Assembly (NCBI GenBank): GCA_051453625.1
Contig: JBOZIK010000001.1
Coordinates: forward strand, 4,052,123 to 4,116,122
Length of the DNA stretch: 64,000 bases
Reading direction: 5' to 3'
Source of the DNA: Welwitschia mirabilis
Lineage: Eukaryota > Gnetophyta > Gnetopsida > Welwitschiales
Shown here in pieces: positions 25,517 to 37,200 of the stretch; position 1 is the first letter of the stretch; each line of letters begins with the position of its first letter. The position numbers and the translations under genes are program-made. The notes under the pieces are model-generated. The model saw only the letters and a list, made by a program, of their open reading frames with translations. It had not been told where the DNA came from and did no database searches.

Positions 25517-26019
25517 ACATGAACACATACTTTCAAAGATGAAAGTAAATAAATGGGAAGAAAAATAAGGAACAAAACCCTCAAAAAACTAAAGACTCAT
25601 ACCATTAAAAGTGAATACAAGAAATTAAAAGATCTTCCTTCAAAATGAAGTTCATACACATATGAACGTCTTAAGATTGGGTGAATCCAATCTTATCACT
25701 TTAAAATTCCCAAGTAAAGATCACTAGTTATGGTAACCTTATAAAGTAACAAATAAGTCAAGTTAAAGATGTTTAAGTGATAGTATAATGTCCATCAAAA
25801 GAATTGGTTAAGAAAGAATTTAGATAATGTTAGAAGGACTTTTAGGGCAAGTGATTCTATCATGTTCAAGATTTGATAACTTATGTATTTTTAACCTTTG
25901 TCCATTTTTTTGAATTTCCTTAGTGTTCACATTAGAAATCTTAATTAAGCCATTAGAATGTACTTTCTTTGAAATATAACGATCTAATTATTGAGAGGTT
26001 AACTTTTTATGTAAAAATA

Positions 26020-26720
26020 AAAATAAAAACAAAATATAATAACATAATAACTTGAAATCAAAAGGAAATACAAAGAAAACTAAAAACAAGTTTTATTTAG
26101 ATACTAAATCCTATTAAATGTTTATTTGAAAAATTTTTTTTTTTATTTTCCTAAGGATATGGTCCCAGGGTGTTCTAATTTCTTGCAAAAATAAGGACAA
26201 ACCAAATAGAAGCCAATTGATAAAACATAAAGGGTACACATGCATGACAAGATAACATCTTGACTCCACATAATTTACTTGGAACATGAGATATAACAGG
26301 TTCATTTAGTTTATGAAAGAATAATCCCTTATCAAATGCATGTATGAAGAATTCCAAATATATAATTCATCTAAATATTGATACTAGGAATGAAAAATAT
26401 CAATGGTACTATTATTAATCAAAAAATTTAGAAAATTTTTCTTAGTATAAATGATTAAGGTAAGTTTAATATACCTAAAAAGTTCCCTAAGTCTTAGCTT
26501 AAAGTATGAATTATAAAGAAGATAAGGTTTTCTAAAATTTAGAAGTCTAAGATATCCCAAGTCAAACTTTTGAAAACAGTTAGCATTAGAGGCATAAGCT
26601 AAAGTAAACTTGGTAGAAGAGGATGGATAAGCATAGGTAGACTATTTAAGTTGGATTTCTATATTGGAAATGATAGGTATATTTTTCATTAAGTTTGGTT
26701 AAAATTCTATAGGTCCTTCA
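26020..26720 (-). pseudogene. Unidentified decayed frame of the gypsy family, E2 copy A
   Basis: I do not recognise the protein. On the minus strand, one frame reads from about 26590 through FDLGYLRLLNFRKPYLLYN and the basic stretch KLRLRELFRYIKLT. After a frame change it continues ISHVPSKLCGVKMLSCHA and then VPFMFYQLASIWF, ending near 26175. The same order of blocks appears in E4 (57480-56800), E6 (50880-51430) and partly in E2 copy B. This shared order, not any single frame, is the evidence for a former gene. It lies between the protease region and the integrase tail, where reverse transcriptase would be. It could be an env-like or captured gene, or a degraded part of a plant gypsy accessory ORF. 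Confidence 0.5.
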
Positions 26721-26869
26721 GTATTTATCCTCTCTTTATTATTATATTTATCCTTACTATGTTGACTACTTTCTGTTTTTTTCTTATCAACTACTGTATC
26801 TTCTTCTTTTTTTTTTTATTCTTACTATTCTTTTATTAAATTTTATTCTTATTTACTATTCATAATGTG

Positions 26870-28480
26870 AATGAAAATTTGAAAATTTTATCTAATGAAA
26901 GATGTAAATTAAGTTAAAAATTTTTAATGTGAGTGATGAAAATGAATCCCACAAAGAAAAGAAATACATCTCGTATTGGGAAATAGAGCAAAGAAAATAG
27001 ACAAGAGTGAGAAGGTAGATAAAACAGGATAACTTTCTAAATTAAGTGCAAAGCTAAGTAATGTTAGATTTAAAAGAAAAAGAGTGGACAATAAAAATGT
27101 TTCATCATAATAATGATTAAGAAGAGCACTTACAACACAAAAAATCTAAAAACAAACATCACAAAATTTCCTAAGAAAATTCAACTAAGTAGGAAATTTA
27201 CTTTTATTAAAAACTAAATAAGAAAAACATGATAAAAAAATATGGTAATTAATTTAAAATAACTAATCAAACCACAACAAAAAACAAAAAGAATGGGCAT
27301 AATATAAGCAAAAGATATCCCACCTATTTAACCTTTTAACCTAGTAGACTCCATAAAATAAATCATAACATCACTTGATGGGAAAATGCATGACTTGTTG
27401 TATGAAAATTTCCATTCAATAAGGTAGTGGTTATGATAATGTTGAAAATAAAAAGAATGATTAAACCAAAGATTTGCTGAAAATTAACTTACCTACAAAT
27501 ATCTCAAAACAAACATCAAAATCTCAAGAAATGAAATGAACATATAAAAGGACTAAAAGTTTAGGAAACAAGAAATGCCTCTAATGACACTAGGGATAAC
27601 ACTAATATGTAGCCTCTTAATTTTTATTTTATTGCCATGACGAGGGGAGTGCAGCCACCATTAGAAAAGTGAGAACTCATGAAACATAACCAATTGACCT
27701 CCCATTGAAGTTCTCATAGCTACCATATTACACTACCAAAGGCTTATTTCAGAAATATTTGCCCTGGTGTACTTGTGATAGAACATCATAGTGATAATGT
27801 TTTTGAAATATCTCAAATCAAACATCATGGTATTATTTCATTCTCCATCTTTTTTTTTTTTTTTGGTATTTTGATGATAAATACACTAAAACACATTCAA
27901 TATGATCAAACATTTCAAAATACAAAGGTGAAAGTTTAAGATAAAGATAAAAAAGAACACTTTGTAAATAGTCTAAAACCTTTTTATAAGTGAAAAATAA
28001 AGCATTTTTCTTCAAACTAAAGTTCATGGACATGTGAGTGTCCTAAAATTGGATGAATCCAATTTTACCACTAAAATGCCTAGGTTAAAAGAGTAGTCAT
28101 GAGGATAAATACATAAGTCAAGTTCACAAAATAATTAAGTAATGCTATAATAACCTTTAAAGAAAAAAGCTAACAAAAAATTTAGATGGTGTACTTAAAT
28201 AATTTCAAACTTTACCCATCAACTTCCTGAAATTCTTAAGGAGTCAAGTCAGAAATCTTAAGAGAGCCATCAAAATGTATTTTCTTTAAAATAATAGAAA
28301 ACTAAATGATTATTAATAGACTATCATCCTGATCATCATCTAAATAATAGAGTGGATGATAGAGATAGAAAAAAGAAATAGAAAGTAAAAATTTAGTAAA
28401 AATTAAAAAGTAAAAATAAAGAATAGATACTATCATTCTAACTATTATGAGGATAACAGAAGGAATGACACATCAAAAAA
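26870..28480 (-). repeat. E2 3' module, copy B
   Basis: It matches copy A from about 24700 upward in the same order, including the integrase tail at about 28310-28200 and the 3' untranslated region at 28060-27230. It is more AT-rich and more diverged. A T run of 17 lies at 27847. Confidence 0.55.
28322..28470. repeat. Two copies of the family palindrome, E2 copy B
   Basis: 28322-28362 has TATCATCC, ATCATCTAAATAAT and GGATGATAG. 28431-28470 has TATCATTC, ATTATGAGGATAA and GGAATGACA. Confidence 0.7.
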
Positions 28481-29400
28481 TTAAAACAAAAAGCTGAAAA
28501 CAAAATTAAAGATTAGAATTAAAAACTAGGAAGAGAAAATTAGGAACAACAAATTTTTATTCAAATCTTAAAAATATACTAAGCACTTTTATTAAAGAGG
28601 AAAACAAAATGGAAGGAATATGTTTTGATTATTTATTATTTTTGCATGTTTTTAGAGAAGTAAGATCCAAACAAGAAGTTTACTAATTAATAAAACATAA
28701 AAGATGTATAATTATTTCTAAGTAAAATTAATTGGATGAAGAGAGGGGTAATGGATAACACTCTATGAGACCATATTAAAGCAAAAATTTTGAAACTTAA
28801 AGAGGATATTAATGGTAGCTTTGATAAAGGATTTTTATTGATTACAAGAGTTTTATTTTAATCATCATAAAGAACATTATATTCAAGTCCATTAGAAAAA
28901 TTTAAATTCAAACTATGATTTTCAATTGGTTCATGTAATGGATAATCTTCCTCAAGGCATGAATCTAAAAGTTGGACTTCCTTACATACTAAAGGTTTTT
29001 TCTCATTCTCAAGATTGGATTTATCATTANNNNNNNNNNNNNNNNNNNNNNNNNNNNNNNNNNNNNNNNNNNNNNNNNNNNNNNNNNNNNNNNNNNNNNN
29101 NNNNNNNNNNNNNNNNNNNNNNNNNNNNNAAGCACAAATTTTGGAAGTCAAAGAGGAGATTAATGGTAACTCTAATAAAGGATTTTCATTGATTAAAAAG
29201 GTTTTATTTTAATCATCACAAATAACGTTATCTCAAGTATATCAAAAGGGTTTTAAAGATTCAAATTCAAATTATGATTTTCAATTTTTAACTCGTGTAA
29301 TGGACAATCTCCCTCAAGATGTAAGTTTAAAAGTTAGAATTCCTAATACATTAAAAGTTTTTTATCATTAATTGATCATTGCTAATGTCTTTTACTAGGA
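28480..29400 (-). pseudogene. Unidentified frame (copy B, partial) and protease-linker segment of E2
   Basis: The minus strand at 28980-28860 reads KKPLVCKEVQLLDSCLEED, then PLHEPIENHSLNLNFSNGLE, an acidic linker such as follows protease in Athila-type elements. Below it, SFKIFALIWSH and TSFMFY-LVNFLFGSYF (about 28770-28650) line up with SKLCGVK and PFMFYQLASIWF of copy A. So the linker runs directly into the unidentified frame, fixing their order. A 100-base N run (29030-29129) sits between two similar copies of the linker DNA (28795-29029 and 29138-29370). Confidence 0.5.
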
Positions 29401-29889
29401 TAAAACTATCCCACAGTAAATATTCTTCTCTAGCCTCTAGTCACCAGTGACAATTTTTAATTCTGAAATCATGTGAGTTTGCCTTAAAAGAATTTTTCTC
29501 TCAGACCATCTCTAGGCCTATGTGCAAGTGATATAACATAGCTGGATTATAGTTAGTAAAAGGAAGAGGGTTATTTCCCTAATCTTCAAATAGTTAGCTT
29601 GGCTTTAATTTTCCTTCTCTAAGATCAATTTATCTGCTTCAATTTTGCTCATGATTTGTTCTTTATTCTATGTTTTATAGATTGTAGTATTGAAACTTCC
29701 TTTTTTACATAGAAATAAAAGCCCAATTTTCATTTAAAAGGAAAAAAAGGTTCTTTGTCATTCTTAAAGTTGAATTTATTATTAGAATCTAAATTATTAG
29801 TATTAAATTGATCATCTTAAAGCATATACTCATGTGATTTCATGTCTCTTTTTTCAAGTGGATGATGTTGCAAGAATGAAGTTGGTTTA

Positions 29890-30330
29890 ATGTTATCTTC
29901 TAAGTTCATTTCTTCATCACCTAAATCTTTCTCAGCTGCATCAAATACTCTAATTATAAACGTTCTATTCTAAAGTGACATTTCATTGTTTCTAATCTTA
30001 TATCAATGATGCAGTGGACTATTGCATAAAAGGATCATCTTAGAAGTAAATTGTATCCTCTATTATGCATAACTTATATTATAATCACACCTAATTGATA
30101 GCAAGCCTTTTCAATTTGTATTACCAAATCTTTAAAGACACATAATGATTTCTTAATTGAATTGTCTGCTAATTCCAAGATAACTGGAGTAGGCTCTATT
30201 CTATCCTCTAAACTAAGTCTCCTATAAATATGAAGTAGCATAATATTAACACTTACTCTAATGTTAATTAAGGCTTTTATAATCTTTTTATTTCCTTGTA
30301 AAGTAACATTTACCATAGCTATTTCTGGAT
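29890..30330 (-). pseudogene. E2 retroviral-type aspartic protease remnant
   Basis: The protease would cut the gag-pol polyprotein. The minus strand at 30316-30074 gives an open 80-codon stretch starting MVNVTLQGNKKIIKALINIR, then VSVNIMLLHIYRRLSLEDR, then ILELADNSIKKSL. This matches the Athila/Tat protease: the catalytic LxDxGAS box followed by xNxMPLxIYxxL and LQLADxS. The catalytic Asp is Asn (NIRVS) and Gly is Arg or Val, so it is dead. Later PR-distal sequence (about 30060-29890) has several stops. Confidence 0.7.
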
Positions 30331-30779
30331 CTTTAAATTTTGATGATTCTGGTAATACTAAATTTGTAAGCGATTGGATTAGAAAGACTCTATTAGGAAT
30401 GACTTATTTTTTTCTTATTATTAAGTCTTTTCATAATTTGAGTATCCTAGATTTTATTGAAAAAGTTTATGAAAGGGTAAGTTTATACTCACATTTTTCA
30501 TCAAGGCTTTAAAATGTTCACTAAAAGTTGAATTGTTGTTAATCCTATCAAGCTCAAGGATGATTTATTGAGAAGAATTTTTATTTTTCTTTTTACCAAG
30601 AGAAGGGAAGTTATAATATTCTAATATTTCAATGTTTTTTTCCCTCTTTTTCTTCATCATTTCTACAATATTTTTAGGAGGTGGAAGGTTCACATGGAGG
30701 AAGGTTTGTTTCTTATCCACTTCTTATCATAACCTTACAATCTTTTCTCATCTCATTATGATTTGATAAAGGTTGTGTA

Positions 30780-31710
30780 GCTAATATTCTTTGAAGTCTT
30801 TGGTTTTCCAACATTGTTTATTAAAGGACATTTACTAATTTTTCCATGTTGTCATTTAATTTTCTAATCTCATCCATAAGATTTCTGAGTTAATCATTTA
30901 GATGTTAAAAGTTCAATAAATTTGGTTGGTACTTTGTGTTTCAAAATTAGTTTCTAAAATGTTGAGAGTTATTTTGAAAATTAGTGCTCAACCTAGGTTG
31001 TGCTTGATTTTGATTTATAAAGTTTTTAGATATTTGGTTAAAAGCACAAACTTCTTTACATATTCTTTCTTTGTATGTTAGTAAAAGAGGATAGTTTGTG
31101 GTGATGTGATAATTATCCCTACATAAATCATAAGTTGGCATATTATTTATTTTGATTATGGATTTGACATCTAAGATCATTTCAAATACTTTTTTAATGT
31201 TGTTTTAAAGTCTCTTATGAAATTTATAGGATTGGATTCTACCTCTTTTTATTACTTAACTTCTTTTAAGTCTTTTATGAGTTGGCCTACAATTTGATTT
31301 TCTTTAGGAGTTGATCAAGTTTAACTAACCTCTATAAGTTCTTCTAATTTTGTCTATGCGTCTTCTAATGTAAGGTTCATAAGGTTTCTATCTTAAGAGA
31401 AACCTACAAGCTATTTTGTATGTGAAGTTAACCCACTATAAAAGTAGTCTACTAGTTCTATTCATGAAAAGGCATTTACTGGATTAAAATGGTAAGCTAC
31501 AAAGAAACATTTATATGTGGAGGCATAATCTTCATTTTCTTTTTATTGAAAGTTTTTTACTTCTTTTTTTCTTTTTTTAATTTTTTTTTACTCATAAATC
31601 TCTTTACAAACATTTCCCATACTTGATCCCAAGTTTTTTAGCTTTTGTAGGGAATATTTTATAGCCAAAGTTTTGCTCTACCTCTTAATGTCATGGGAAA
31701 GATTGCCACA
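30780..31710 (-). pseudogene. E2 gag, C-terminal part with zinc knuckle
   Basis: Minus strand at 31700-31590 reads RGRAKLWL, then KTWDQVWEMFVKRFM, the core of the plant retrotransposon gag family (LKDKAxxWLxxLPxxSIxTWxxLxxxFLxKF). The knuckle at about 31142-31101 reads YDLCRDNYHITTNY, so the first and last Cys of CCHC have become Tyr (G>A). Then LTYKERICKEVCAFNQ follows, as in the E6 gag (LPTCKEKILEEVHAFNQ). The gag breaks at 31710, where E3 is inserted, and resumes at 40976. Confidence 0.7.
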
Positions 31711-31905
31711 TGTTGCGATTCCATTATATAGGAATTTGATGATGTATTTTGATTACTTTTGTATGATATTTACATAGTTTTGGATACAATATTGATGATT
31801 ATGTAGATCTAATGGGATGGTCAATGAAACATGTGATTATTAGCATATTTAATGGTTTCTTAGGCTCATTCTAAGAATGCATATTTGGAAGAAGAATTTA
31901 TCATG
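31711..31905 (+). repeat. E3 5' LTR remnant (first ~195 bases only)
   Basis: TGTTGCGATTCCATTATATAGGAATTTG and on matches the first 195 bases of the LTR at 39104-39300, including TTTGGAAGAAGAATT. The match stops at about 31905, where post-protease sequence begins. A deletion therefore joined the LTR start to the protease end and removed the promoter-proximal part, primer site and gag. Confidence 0.7.
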
Positions 31906-32300
31906 CAAGAGTCATTTGTACAACTACCCATTTTATCATTAATAAATGATTAGGGATGATGAAATACCATTTTGATAATAGAAACATTACCATTAGATTT
32001 TTTGATGCTACTGATAAAGACATAGGAATAGAGTTTAACTTTGAAGATGAATTTAAATAAACCTTGTCTTTACAACATTAACCAATTGAAGAGAGATTAA
32101 TCATGCTACATGAATCAACTTTATATGATGTTCCCACTAAAACATAGTGTCTTAAATCTGAGTAGGAAGAACACATAGACTAGAAATAAACTCAATATAT
32201 TTATTTAGTAGAAAAACCTTTTAAGGAGTATTGTCCCATGTCTATCATCCACATGACAGATGGGATGATAACCCAAAATACCACCCTTAAACTTAAGAAA
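31906..32300 (+). pseudogene. E3 protease-distal and linker segment
   Basis: Reads VICTTTHFIINK, then GMMKYHFDNRNITIRFFDAT, then EERLIMLHES. This is the Athila-type stretch after protease (GRPFLATAxxIIDVxxGxLxxRVG...FN) and lines up with E6 50215-50400 (AFCATIHFIIDA, RVFDAIEKDMD). It is interrupted by stops. One palindrome copy lies at 32231-32271. Confidence 0.6.
32231..32271. repeat. Family palindrome copy in E3 linker
   Basis: Arms TTGTCCCATGT and GGGATGATAA surround CTATCATCC-ACATGACAG. Confidence 0.75.
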
Positions 32301-33140
32301 TTACCCAAGGATTAAAATATATTTTTCTCTCTAAAAATCCAATGAAACCTCTGATAATCAGTGACCTTCTCACTCCTTAACAAGAATTAAACTTGATCTC
32401 ACTCTTAATTTTGAAAGAAAATGTCTTTGTACTTAGACATATAAATACCTAGTTGTCATTCCTATTTTCATAGTTCAATATAAGATTTACCATGAAGATA
32501 ATGCTAAACCTATTAGGCATCCCTAAACAAGACTCAATCTAATCCTTAAATAAATTATTAAAGATGAAATCTTTAAACTTATGGATGCTAGAAATTTATA
32601 TGCCATATCTAATAATTAGTGGGTTAGTCTTTTAACAGTAGTTCCAAATAAGGGGGAATGGAGAATGTGCATAGATTTTAAAAAACTTAATAAGGTCACT
32701 AAAAAAGATCATTATCCTTTACCTTTTCTTGATTAAGTACTTGATAGAATCCAAGGTCATGCCTACTATTATTTTCTTGATCGATATAGTGGCTATAATA
32801 AAATATGTAAAGTGAGTGAATACTAAACTAAAACCACTTTTACCTCATCATTTGGAATCTTTTATTTTAAACAAATGCCCTTTGGACTTTTTAATGCCCT
32901 TAAAAACTTTCAATAAGTCATGATAAATATTTTCTTTAATATGATAGAAGATTGTATTGAAATTTTTATGGATGATTTCTCCATCTTTGGTGAAACTTTT
33001 GAAAAAACTATACTGAGATTAGAAAAAGTCCTAGATCGATGTATTAAAAATGGCTTACATTTTAGTTGTAAAAAGATTTTTCTCCTTATCGAATATGAAA
33101 TTGTTTTAAGTCATCACAATTCAAAAGAACAGATTAGGAT
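32290..33140 (+). pseudogene. E3 gypsy reverse transcriptase remnant
   Basis: This domain copies element RNA into DNA. Blocks in order are LKKLPKD-NIFFSL (linker end), DEIFKLMDARNLYAIS, GEWRMCIDFKKLNKVT, KDHYPLPF, YYYFLDRYSGYNKI (about 32765, keeping the first metal-binding Asp), KTTFTSSFG, MPFGLFNA and IEIFMDDFSIFG. The FMDD box is intact at 32965-32976; FMDDFS is the Athila/Tat form of YxDD. The frame carries scattered stops, and a frameshift near 33140 moves the sequence into the next frame. The fully open part starts at the Met at 32920. Confidence 0.85.
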
Positions 33141-33770
33141 GAATCCCATAAAGTTGATATCATTAAAAACCTTAGCCCTCCAACTAATGTCAAAAAAGTT
33201 AAATCTTTCCTTGGCCATGCTAGCTTTTATGGATGATTCATTCATGATTATTTTAAAATTTATAAACATCTTCACTCATTACTTAAAAAAGATGTTAAAT
33301 TTAATTGAAATTATTCATGCCAACTTGAATTTAAAAATCTCAAAGAAAACATTTATTCTAAGCCTATTATCATATGTCTCAATTGGAGTAAAGACTTTAA
33401 ACTTATGTGTGATGCAAGTAACATTGCTGTAGGAGGTGTTCTTGGCCAAAAGTATAAAAATGGTTTCAAAATTATATTTTATCTTAGTAAAACTTTGTCC
33501 CAATTCCAATCCAAATATACTACTACCAAGAGAGAAATGCTTGCCATAATCTTTTACTTAGATCATATTTAACATTACCTTCTTGACTTTCACCTCAATG
33601 TTTACACAAATCATGTAGTCATCTGCTATCTTATGACTAAAAAAAAATCTAGTACTAGATTATTATGTGTATTTTTCTCATGTAATAAATTAATCTTACC
33701 ATTATTGATAAGGTTGAAAAACATAACAATGTTGCTAATCATCTATCTTGACTCTCTTTCTCTTATGATG
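33140..33770 (+). pseudogene. E3 RNase H remnant, copy 1
   Basis: After the frameshift the protein reads IIKNLSPPTNVKKVKSFLGH, then WFIHDYFKIYKHLHSLLKKD, the RT connection. It continues with FKLMCDASNIAVGGVLGQKY (DAS box at 33411), FYLSKTLSQFQSKYTTTKRE and LAIIFYLDHI. This is the standard gypsy RT-RNase H domain, which removes RNA from the hybrid. The first catalytic Asp (in CDAS) is kept. It is open for about 170 codons, the best-preserved coding stretch in the window, then frayed by TAA in the DHI-HYL block. Confidence 0.8.
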
Positions 33771-33829
33771 AAGCTCCCATTAATGAATTTTTTCCTAATG
33801 AATAACTCTTTGTAATTAAATAACTTTAT

Positions 33830-35160
33830 GCTATCTCATCTTCTCATCTTACTCCTTGGTATGCTATCATCGTAAACTACCTTGTTACTATGAAAACTCC
33901 TTAGTGTTGGAATCATAACCAATGTAAAACTTTTTTCCCTAGGATTGGTAACTATGAATGGAATGAACCCCATCTTTATAGATGTTGCAAAAATTAAATT
34001 ATGCATAAGTGTGTATCTGAGTAGAAAACTTTAGAAATACTAAAACTTTACCATGGTTGGGTTTGTAGAAGATACTTTAGTGGATAAAAGACTATCATGA
34101 TAATTCTTCACTGTATTTTTTATTAGCCTACTCTTTTCAAAGACTCATTTTACTTTTCTCAAAAGTGTAATGCATGTTAATGCTATGGTAGTCTAACTCA
34201 TTCTCATAACATACTCCTCAAAGCTATACTTGAATGTGAACCTTTTGATTATTAGAAAATTGACTTTATAGGCCTAATTACACCACCTTTCCATGAGAGA
34301 TAAGTATATCCTTGTAGCTATGAATTATGTTACTAAGTGGGTTGAAGTTGTTCCTACTACCAAAAATGCTCAAACCATTTGCAACTTTTTTTGAACTCAT
34401 ATCTTTCAATGATTTGGTTTTTCATGAATTATCATTAGTAATTAGGGAACTCATTTTATTATTCACCTTTTCTAGAAACTTATTTTATTAATAGATGTTA
34501 AACATAGAATTTCTTATGCCTATCATCCTTAAATTAATGGTCAAGATAAAAATGAAAATAGAGAAATCAAAAAGATTCTTCAAAAATTATTCTCTATCAA
34601 TAAAAAACTTGGTCCTCTAAACATAATGATGTTTTTAGTTATTATTATACTACTTAATATAATTTTTTAGATTTTTCACCTTATGAACTTGTGTATGACA
34701 AAGTGTATGTGTGTTACTAATTGATGTTTTCTATAATTCTTATCAATCCACCCATCAACTTAACCTCGTAGACTTGAATGACAATCATAAAATTCAATTA
34801 CCTCAACTTGATTATTTAGATGAAAAATGTACTCATGCTTTGCATTATTAACTCACTCATAAAACTCAAGCTAATTTTAGACATGATAAAAAGATTTTTC
34901 ATAAGTAATTTAAACCTGATCCACTTGTTCTTCTGTGTAACACTCAAGTACACCTTTTTTACAAGAAGTTAACTTCTAAACGGTTAAGTCCTTATCTTAT
35001 AGCAAAAGTACACTAAAATGGCTCAATTAAAATATCTAATCTAAAAACTAGAGAAATTCAAAAGATTAATGGACAAAGGTTAAAAATTTATGAGTTATCT
35101 CCTAATGTAACCTTGAACATAATAGAGGTACTTGTTTTGGAAGCCCCTCTTCATAAGAAG
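33830..35160 (+). pseudogene. E3 integrase remnant, copy 1
   Basis: The catalytic core reads PFDYWKIDFIGLI, then YILVAMNYVTKWVEVVPTTK, IIISN-GTHF and GQDKNENREIKK. Compared with the gypsy core (DYVSKWVEA, SDxGTHF, GQxExxNREIK), all three acidic residues are replaced: Asn at 34323-34325, Asn at 34440-34442 and Lys at 34548-34550. Each can come from a single G>A. The end reads NTREIQKINGQRLKIYEL-like (about 35040-35095), the usual C-terminal tail. Stops and frameshifts are frequent. Confidence 0.75.
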
Positions 35161-35281
35161 AACATTTCTTTTGTCATTATCTAAATTCTTTCTTAAATCA
35201 TTCCTTAGGTAAATATAATGTTATTACTTGAATATTTTTTAACTTAACATATGTATTTACTTATGAAGTTTCCATGATTAG

Positions 35282-35381
35282 NNNNNNNNNNNNNNNNNNN
35301 NNNNNNNNNNNNNNNNNNNNNNNNNNNNNNNNNNNNNNNNNNNNNNNNNNNNNNNNNNNNNNNNNNNNNNNNNNNNNNNNN
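35282..35381. other. N gap, 100 bases, between two RNase H-integrase copies
   Basis: A round 100 usually means unknown size. The sequence before is 3' untranslated DNA of copy 1; the sequence after resumes mid-RNase H. Confidence 0.95.
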
Positions 35382-37200
35382 AGTAAAGACTTTGAACTTA
35401 TGTGTGATGTAAGTAACATTATTATTTGGGGTTTGGAGGTGGGGTGGGAGGCTATTCCTGATCAAAAGTATGAAAATGGTTTTAAAGTCATATCTTATCT
35501 TAGTAAAACTTTGTCCCTAGCCTAGTCCAACTATAGTAATACTAAGAGAATAATGCTTGCCATTATATTTTGCTTAGATCATCTTTGACATGATATTTTC
35601 AGTTTTCACATTAATATTTACACAGATCATGTAGTCATCTACTATCTTATAACTAAAAAAGACTCTAGTGCTAGACTTATTAGATGGATCCTTCTCATGG
35701 AAGAATTTAAGCTTACCATCATTGATAAGGCTATAAAATATAATAGTATTTTTGATCATATATCTTGATTTTTTTCCTATCATGATGAAACTCCTATTAA
35801 TGAATCTTTTCCCAATGAGCAACTCTTTTCAATTAAACAACTTTATGCTATCTCATCTTCTTAATATACTTCTTCATATGCTGACATCATGAACTATCTT
35901 ATCACTATGAAAACTCCTCAAAATTATAACTAACAAAAAACTTTTCTCCATAGGATTAGTGACTATCAGTGGAATGAACCCCATCTCTATAGACATTGCA
36001 AAGATGAAATTATATGTAAGTGTGTACCTGAGTGGGAAATCTTAAAGATTCTAAAACTTTGCTATGAAGGAGTATGTGGGGGATACTTTCGTATTCAAAA
36101 GATTGTCATGAAAATTTTTCACTCTAGTTTTTATTAGCCTACCCTTTTTAAGGATTCATATGACTTTTACTAGAAGATGTGATGCATATTAATGTTATGG
36201 TAGCCTAACTCACTCTCATGATATGATACTTAAACCTATTCTTGAAGGTTAACCTTTAGGTTATTATGAAATTAACTTTATAGGCCCTATCTTATCATAA
36301 CAAAAATTATATCCTTATCACTGTTGACTATGTTACTAAGTGGGTATAAGATATTCCTACTACTAAAAATGATGCTCGATCCATTTGCAACTTTATTCGA
36401 AATCATATATTTCAATGATTAAGTTTTTCACAAATTATCATTACTGATTAGAAAACTCATTTCATTAATCACCTTTTTTGAAAACTTTTTTTATCCATTA
36501 GTGTTGAACATAGAATTGCTATGCCTATTATCCTTAAATCAATGGATAAGTAAAAAATGCAAACAAATAACTCAAAAAGATGCTTCATAAATTAGTCTCT
36601 GTTAATAAAAAAACATGGTTCTTTAAGCTTAATGATGTTCTTTGGGCTTACCGTACTACTTGGCATAATTATCAAGGTTTCTCACCATATAAACTTATGT
36701 ATGACAAAGTTTGTGTTCTACTAATTAATGTTTGCTATAATTCGTACTGATCCACCCATCAACTTAACCTCATAAATGTAAATGAAAATCTTAAAATTTA
36801 TTCCAACTTGATCATTTAGATGAAAAACATACTTACGCTTTACATGGTTAATTCATTCATAAAATGCAATCCAATTTTAGACATGATAAAAAAATTATTC
36901 ATAAACAATTTAAACCTAATTAACTTATCCATTTGTATAACACTTAAGTACACCTATTTCACAATAAGTTAACTTCTAAATGATTAGATTCTTATCTTAT
37001 AGAAAAAGTACACTCAAATGAATTAGTTTAAATATTTGATTTAGATACTAGAGAAATTCAAAAAAGTTAATGGACAAAGGTTAAAAATTTATGAGTCATC
37101 TCCTAATAAAACATTAAACATAACAGAAGCACTTGTTTTGAAAGCCCCTCTTTATGAGAAGGACCTTCCTTGTGACATTTTCTAAATTTCTTCTTAACTC
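35382..37200 (+). pseudogene. E3 RNase H-integrase, copy 2
   Basis: It repeats 33387-35215 in order, about 1,995 bases downstream. RNase H reads KDFELMCDVSNI (Asp kept at 35404), with a G-rich insertion at about 35420-35450 where copy 1 has AVGGVLGQ. Integrase keeps two acidic residues, Asp at 36326-36328 (TVDYVTKWV) and Asp at 36446-36448 (ITD-KTHF); the Glu block reads VKNANK. DVLWAYRTTWHNYQGFSPYK is close to the Athila block [20 protein letters not shown]. It is less decayed than copy 1. It is either a true tandem duplication or a second element joined across the gap. Confidence 0.75.

Larger units (their letters stand above)
24560..26720 (-). repeat. E2 3' module, copy A (untranslated region, integrase tail, unidentified frame)
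   Basis: On the minus strand this holds the decayed unidentified frame (26720-26020), the last codons of integrase (25985-25880; KISNVNTKEIQK) and the start of the 3' untranslated region. The block recurs as copy B at about 26870-28760. Matching landmarks are the CATAGCTACCA blocks at about 25336 and 27717 and the TACCTA/CACCTA blocks at about 24915 and 27319. Together they make a direct tandem duplication inside one element. Confidence 0.6.
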
